Assembly (NCBI GenBank): GCA_024235255.1
Contig: JACKMT010000006.1
Span: 62,001 to 126,000 of the forward strand
Reading direction: 5' to 3'
DNA: 64,000 bases
Source of the DNA: Chromatiaceae bacterium
Lineage (GTDB): Bacteria; Pseudomonadota; Gammaproteobacteria; Chromatiales; Chromatiaceae
Shown one piece after another: positions 60,415 to 64,000 of the stretch. The stretch's first letter is position 1. Each line of letters starts with the position of its first letter. The notes beneath the pieces are model-generated. The model was not told the origin of the DNA, made no database searches, and worked only from the letters and a program-made list of their open reading frames with translations. The position numbers were made by a program, and so were the translations under genes.

Positions 60415-61155
60415 TCATTCAGATTTACCCCCGATAATCGTACCGAACTGATCATGGTGAAAGGTTCTGTCCGGCGTCTTCCAATCGCCGTATAAGCGCG
60501 TCAGGTACGCTTCGTAGCGGCCCGGCACCCGAACTTGACGGCCGCCAAACTGCAGGTATGTGTGCTGGTCGAGATAGTCTGCCTCCACCGAACAGACTTT
60601 TTTTGCCATCTCCCACCAGTAGGCGTCGCGATGGCGATAGATGATCGTGATATCGAGTAAAGTGGAGCCGGGACCGAACAGCCAAGGATTCCAACTGCGC
60701 AGCTTGACCACTCTTGGGTCGCCGATCTGCCAAGCCTCGCTGGCGAACTGCATAGGGTAGGTGCGCGAGACTTTCCAGCCGTGCCGGAAAATCTCTCCAT
60801 AGACTCTGCGCAACCTGTCGATGCTCTCCACCGGCAGCATCAGGTCGATATCGTTGTCCCAGGGAATCAGGTCGCCGTCGCGTACTATGCCCAGCAATGT
60901 ACCTGCGTCAAGTGTGTAGGGAATGTCGGCCCGGTTGAAAATATCCACCGTATCCAGCAGCAGGGCGCGGGCACGCCGGTAGTATTTCCCGGTAAACGGC
61001 GGACGTTCGCTGCGCAACCCCAGACGCTGTTTGAGTGACTTCTTGTAGGACTTTAAGGAGGTGATAGTGGTTGTCTCAACGCTTTGCAGCGGCAAAAGCC
61101 AAGTTCTACAACAATAAACTTTGCTATAGTATTGGTTTTCCAGCGGGGAAGCCAT
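60415..61155 (-). CDS. LicD-family transferase
   Basis: LicD proteins move phosphocholine or similar phospho-head groups onto cell-surface glycans. The diagnostic nucleotidyltransferase-like motif is YTLDAGTLLGIVRDGDLIPWDNDIDL near the middle (key parts LDAGTLLGIVRDGD and WDNDIDL, with the metal-binding aspartates). No signal peptide is seen. The start is unclear: ATG 61155 gives 246 residues, ATG 61176 is also in frame, and both overlap the start of the divergent PEP mutase gene. Its position beside phosphonate synthesis genes suggests it moves aminoethylphosphonate from a CMP-activated donor to a surface glycan. Confidence 0.82.
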   Translation of the reverse strand: MASPLENQYYSKVYCCRTWLLPLQSVETTTITSLKSYKKSLKQRLGLRSERPPFTGKYYRRARALLLDTVDIFNRADIPYTLDAGTLLGIVRDGDLIPWDNDIDLMLPVESIDRLRRVYGEIFRHGWKVSRTYPMQFASEAWQIGDPRVVKLRSWNPWLFGPGSTLLDITIIYRHRDAYWWEMAKKVCSVEADYLDQHTYLQFGGRQVRVPGRYEAYLTRLYGDWKTPDRTFHHDQFGTIIGGKSE

Positions 61156-61158
61156 TTT

Positions 61159-62772
61159 TTGAAAAAAACTCAACAATTCAGGTTGTTATTGGACTCCACC
61201 CAGCTTGATTTCCTGTGCGAGGCGCACAATGGGATCAGTGCGGTGATTGCCGAGGAGGCCGGGTTCAAGGGTATCTGGGGCAGCGGTCTTTCGCTCTCCG
61301 CGCAGTTTGGCGTGCGCGACAACAACGAAGCGAGCTGGACCCAGGTGCTGGAGATGCTGGAGTTCATGTCCGATGCCACGCGCGTGCCGATACTGCTCGA
61401 TGGCGATACCGGTTACGGCAACTTCAACAATATGCGCCGACTGGTTAAAAAACTGGAGCAGCGCGATATCGCCGCGGTCTGCATCGAGGACAAACTCTTT
61501 CCGAAGACCAACAGTTTTATCGGCGGGCAGGCGCAGCCGCTGGCGGATATCGATGAGTTCTGCGGCAAGATCAAAGCCGGCAAGGACGCGCAGAGCGACG
61601 ATGATTTTGCGATAGTCGCCCGGGTTGAGGCGTTTATCGCCGGTTGGGGATTGGCGGAAGCTGTGAAGCGTGCGGAGGCTTATCGTCAAGCGGGCGCGGA
61701 CGCGATTCTGATTCACTCCGCGCTAGGTGCACCGGACGAGGTACTGGCCTTTAAACAAGAGTGGGCCGACCGGCTGCCAGTCGTCATCGTGCCAACCAAG
61801 TATTACGCCACGCCGACCGAAGTTTTTCGCAGCCATGGATTTTCCCTGATCATCTGGGCTAACCATCTGTTGCGCGCCGCGATCTCCGCGATGCAGCAGA
61901 CTGCACAGACACTGGCGTCGGACCAGAATCTCTTTTCGGTCGAGGACCGGGTGGTTCCGGTAGCCGAGGTGTTCAGGCTCCAGGGAGCGGTTGAACTGCA
62001 GGAGGCGGAGAAGAGATATCTACCGCTGCGCCGGCGCGGTGTGCAGGCGCTGGTGCTGGCCGCTTCACGCGGAACCGAGTTGGGAGAGCTGACGGAGCAG
62101 CGACCCAAGACCATGGTGAAGATTGCCGGCAGGCCGCTGCTCGCGCATATCATCGAGGCGTTGAACGCGACCGGCATCAAAAATATCTCGGTGGTGCGGG
62201 GTTATAAAAAGGAGACGGTAGATCTGCCCAATCTCAACTTGATCGACAACGACGAGTTCGATGAATCCGGAGAGTTGGTGTCGCTGTTGAAGGGGCTGCG
62301 CGGCATCCAGCCGGAGCAGGATCTGATCGTCTGTTACGGCGACGTGCTGTTCAACAAGTATATCGTGCAGATTCTGGCTGAATCCGAGGATGCGCTGGCG
62401 GTGGCGATCGACACCAACTGGATCGAAAGTGCCAACCGGCACCGCCAGGCCGACTATGCCCGTTGTTCCATGCCCCATAGCCGTGAATCGTTTTCGGCGC
62501 GGGTCACACTTAAACATGTCAGCGCGGAGATGGCGCCGGCCAGCATCCACGGGGAGTGGATGGGTTTTATCAAGATAGGTGCCGATGAAATCACTGCTGT
62601 CGGGGAACTGGTGGAAGACATGCTGCGCAGTGCAGACCGGAAGCGGGCAAAACTGCCCGATCTGTTGAATCTGCTGGTCGAAAACGGCAAGCAGATCCGG
62701 GTACGCTATACCACGGGGCATTGGCTCGACATCGACTCGCTGGACGATGTCATCCATGCCGGGAATTTCTAA
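61159..62772 (+). CDS. pepM: Phosphoenolpyruvate mutase fused to a nucleotidyltransferase
   Basis: PEP mutase forms the C-P bond of phosphonates. Residues 1-290 are PepM: LLDGDTGYGNF near 79 (metal-binding) and the diagnostic EDKLFPKTNS (Glu110 to Ser119), which separates true PEP mutases from isocitrate lyase relatives. Residues 295-537 are a nucleotidyltransferase: ALVLAASRGTELGELTEQRP then KTMVKIAGRPLLAH, with the metal Asp in CYGDVLF. I chose TTG 61159 (GGGGAA at 61144-61149), which starts MKKTQQFRLLLDST and gives 537 residues; the open frame to 61084 has no family support. The fused domain may make CMP-aminoethylphosphonate. Confidence 0.92.
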   Translation: MKKTQQFRLLLDSTQLDFLCEAHNGISAVIAEEAGFKGIWGSGLSLSAQFGVRDNNEASWTQVLEMLEFMSDATRVPILLDGDTGYGNFNNMRRLVKKLEQRDIAAVCIEDKLFPKTNSFIGGQAQPLADIDEFCGKIKAGKDAQSDDDFAIVARVEAFIAGWGLAEAVKRAEAYRQAGADAILIHSALGAPDEVLAFKQEWADRLPVVIVPTKYYATPTEVFRSHGFSLIIWANHLLRAAISAMQQTAQTLASDQNLFSVEDRVVPVAEVFRLQGAVELQEAEKRYLPLRRRGVQALVLAASRGTELGELTEQRPKTMVKIAGRPLLAHIIEALNATGIKNISVVRGYKKETVDLPNLNLIDNDEFDESGELVSLLKGLRGIQPEQDLIVCYGDVLFNKYIVQILAESEDALAVAIDTNWIESANRHRQADYARCSMPHSRESFSARVTLKHVSAEMAPASIHGEWMGFIKIGADEITAVGELVEDMLRSADRKRAKLPDLLNLLVENGKQIRVRYTTGHWLDIDSLDDVIHAGNF

Positions 62773-62784
62773 AGGATCTGGCTA

Positions 62785-63927
62785 ATGATACAAGCTGAGT
62801 GCTTTGTCGAGGCGGTTAAAAAGTTCGGTTTCGGTCTCTGGACCGGAGTGCCCTGTTCCTACCTGAAGCCGTTTATCAACTATGTGATCGACGACCCCGG
62901 GCAGCGTTATGTGGCCGCTGCCAACGAGGGGGATGCCGTTGCCATCGCGGCCGGTGCGCAGGTTGGCGGCGTACCTGCCATCGCCATGTTTCAGAACTCC
63001 GGATTGGGCAACGCGGTCAATCCGCTGACGTCGCTCACCTATACCTTCAGGATCCCCATTCTATTGATCGTCACGCTGCGCGGTGAACCCGGCGGTGCCC
63101 CCGACGAACCGCAGCACAAACTGATGGGGGAGATTACCGAAAGGTTGCTGGAGCTGATGCAGATTCGCTGGGAGTATTTTCCGACCGAAGCGGACGAAGT
63201 GCAGCATGCGCTGGCACGCGCGGTTTCACATATGGAGAGCACCCGTACTCCTTTCGCCTTCGTGATGCGCAAAGGGAGCGTGGCATCTCACAAGCTCCAG
63301 AGCAGGCCGCAACAGCGGCCGGTTGACGGCCAGGCAGCGGCGAAACCGCCAGGTGCAGCCGAAGCGACCCGCAACGACTACCTCCAGGTGATCCAGTCTG
63401 CGGTTTCCAGCCGCGATCTCATCGTTGCGACGACCGGCTATACCGGGCGTGAACTTTACGCCTGCAGCGACCGGGAAAATCAGTTTTATATGATCGGCTC
63501 GATGGGCTGTGCATCCAGCTTTGGGCTGGGGTTGGCGTTGAGCCAGCCGCATCGCCGGGTTTACGTATTGGATGGGGACGGTGCGTTGCTGATGCGTATG
63601 GGTGCGCTCGCCACGATCGGCTATCAGCGGCCGGAAAATCTGCTGCATATCCTGCTCGACAACCATTGCCACGAATCCACCGGAGGCCAGGCGACCGTCA
63701 CGCATTCACTGGATCTGTGCGCTGTTGCCACGGCCTGCGGTTATCCGAGTACTCACCGGGTGGGCCAAGCCGAAGCGCTGCACGCTCTGTTGCGGGAGCC
63801 GTTTGACGGCCTCAGTTTTATTCATGCGGAGATGCGAACCGGTGTGCCTGAAGATCTGCCCCGGCCCTCGGTCACGCCGGAACAGGTGGCGCGTCGCTTG
63901 ACTGCTTTTATTTCAGGAAACAGATGA
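62785..63927 (+). CDS. ppd: Phosphonopyruvate decarboxylase
   Basis: This ThDP enzyme decarboxylates phosphonopyruvate to phosphonoacetaldehyde, pulling the unfavourable PEP mutase step forward. The 380 residues show the N-terminal ThDP half (LWTGVPCSYLKPF near 19; AAANEGDAVAIAAGAQVGG near 45, with the catalytic Glu) and the C-terminal ThDP-Mg site in VLDGDGALLMRMGALATIGY and LDNHCHESTGGQATVTHS. It begins 12 bases after pepM and its stop overlaps the next start (ATGA), the standard pepM-ppd-transaminase order. Confidence 0.95.
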   Translation: MIQAECFVEAVKKFGFGLWTGVPCSYLKPFINYVIDDPGQRYVAAANEGDAVAIAAGAQVGGVPAIAMFQNSGLGNAVNPLTSLTYTFRIPILLIVTLRGEPGGAPDEPQHKLMGEITERLLELMQIRWEYFPTEADEVQHALARAVSHMESTRTPFAFVMRKGSVASHKLQSRPQQRPVDGQAAAKPPGAAEATRNDYLQVIQSAVSSRDLIVATTGYTGRELYACSDRENQFYMIGSMGCASSFGLGLALSQPHRRVYVLDGDGALLMRMGALATIGYQRPENLLHILLDNHCHESTGGQATVTHSLDLCAVATACGYPSTHRVGQAEALHALLREPFDGLSFIHAEMRTGVPEDLPRPSVTPEQVARRLTAFISGNR

Positions 63928-64000
63928 ACAAACGCCCAACGATTCTGCTCAATCCGGGGCCTGTCACCTTAACCCAGCGTGTGCGACAGTCGCTGCTGCG
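63924..64000 (+). CDS. phnW: 2-aminoethylphosphonate transaminase (partial, cut by window end)
   Basis: Only 25 codons are inside the window. They read MNKRPTILLNPGPVTLTQRV and continue, matching the N terminus of 2-aminoethylphosphonate:pyruvate transaminases (LLxPGPVT motif). The ATG at 63924 overlaps the ppd stop by four bases. The enzyme would convert phosphonoacetaldehyde to 2-aminoethylphosphonate, completing the pathway begun by pepM and ppd. Identity rests on the N terminus and context. Confidence 0.82.
   Translation, partial: MNKRPTILLNPGPVTLTQRVRQSLL

Noticed and set aside
61084..61158. Longer N terminus for PEP mutase
   Set aside because: The extra 25 residues have no family counterpart and overlap the divergent licD gene; TTG 61159 has a ribosome site.
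1..64000. CRISPR arrays, insertion sequences or prophage genes
   Set aside because: No regularly spaced direct repeats, transposase or integrase frames, or phage structural motifs were found on either strand.

Overview
The window looks like the chromosome of a gammaproteobacterium outside the Enterobacterales. The first 20.7 kb keep the order rpsB-tsf-pyrH-frr ... rseP-bamA-skp-lpxD-fabZ-lpxA-lpxB-rnhB-dnaE-accA-tilS, as in E. coli, except that uppS and cdsA precede dxr. Bases look moderately GC-rich and TTG starts are common. A Chromatiales or sulfur-oxidiser affinity is only a guess. No insertion sequence, integrase, prophage gene or CRISPR array was seen.

Layout. 1-20712: translation factors, UMP kinase, isoprenoid, phospholipid, outer-membrane and lipid A genes, DNA polymerase III alpha, acetyl-CoA carboxylase alpha and tRNA-Ile lysidine synthetase, all on +. 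20709-32407: mixed housekeeping and regulatory genes: a double cyclic-nucleotide-domain/rhodanese protein (-), prfB with its programmed +1 frameshift, lysS, an HDOD protein with ygfZ (-), an RNB-type RNase, a small membrane protein, a YbaK deacylase and hrpB. 32549-41823: a DSF-type (cis-2-unsaturated fatty acid) quorum-sensing block. 41985-42683: a decayed double-receiver response regulator. 42840-47341: thrH, tRNA-Glu(CTC), pcnB (no ATG, GTG or TTG available as start), folK, panB, panC. 47352-58561: a glycogen block on both strands (glgA, pgi, glgB, glgC, a GH57 enzyme, malQ, galU). 58662-60395: a flavin reductase, a REP-like repeat and hemF. 60415-64000: a LicD-type transferase and a phosphonate pathway (PEP mutase fused to a nucleotidyltransferase, phosphonopyruvate decarboxylase, and the start of 2-aminoethylphosphonate transaminase), cut by the window end.

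The most interesting region is the DSF block. It has an RpfF-like synthase with both catalytic glutamates, an RpfC-like hybrid kinase, and an RpfG-like receiver/HD-GYP phosphodiesterase. Three additions are not part of the classical rpf set: a dedicated acyl carrier protein with a FabF-type ketosynthase, a CFA-synthase-like methyltransferase, and a second RpfC-like membrane protein that lacks the kinase core and has a degenerate receiver but keeps the HPt histidine. Together they suggest a fatty-acid signalling system that builds and methyl-modifies its own signal and reads it with one kinase and one kinase-less receptor paralogue. This is inference from gene content and motifs.

The glycogen block covers synthesis from glucose-6-phosphate (pgi, glgC, glgA, glgB) and remodelling (malQ, GH57); galU supplies UDP-glucose. 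The final block probably makes 2-aminoethylphosphonate, may activate it with CTP and may place it on a surface glycan or lipid.
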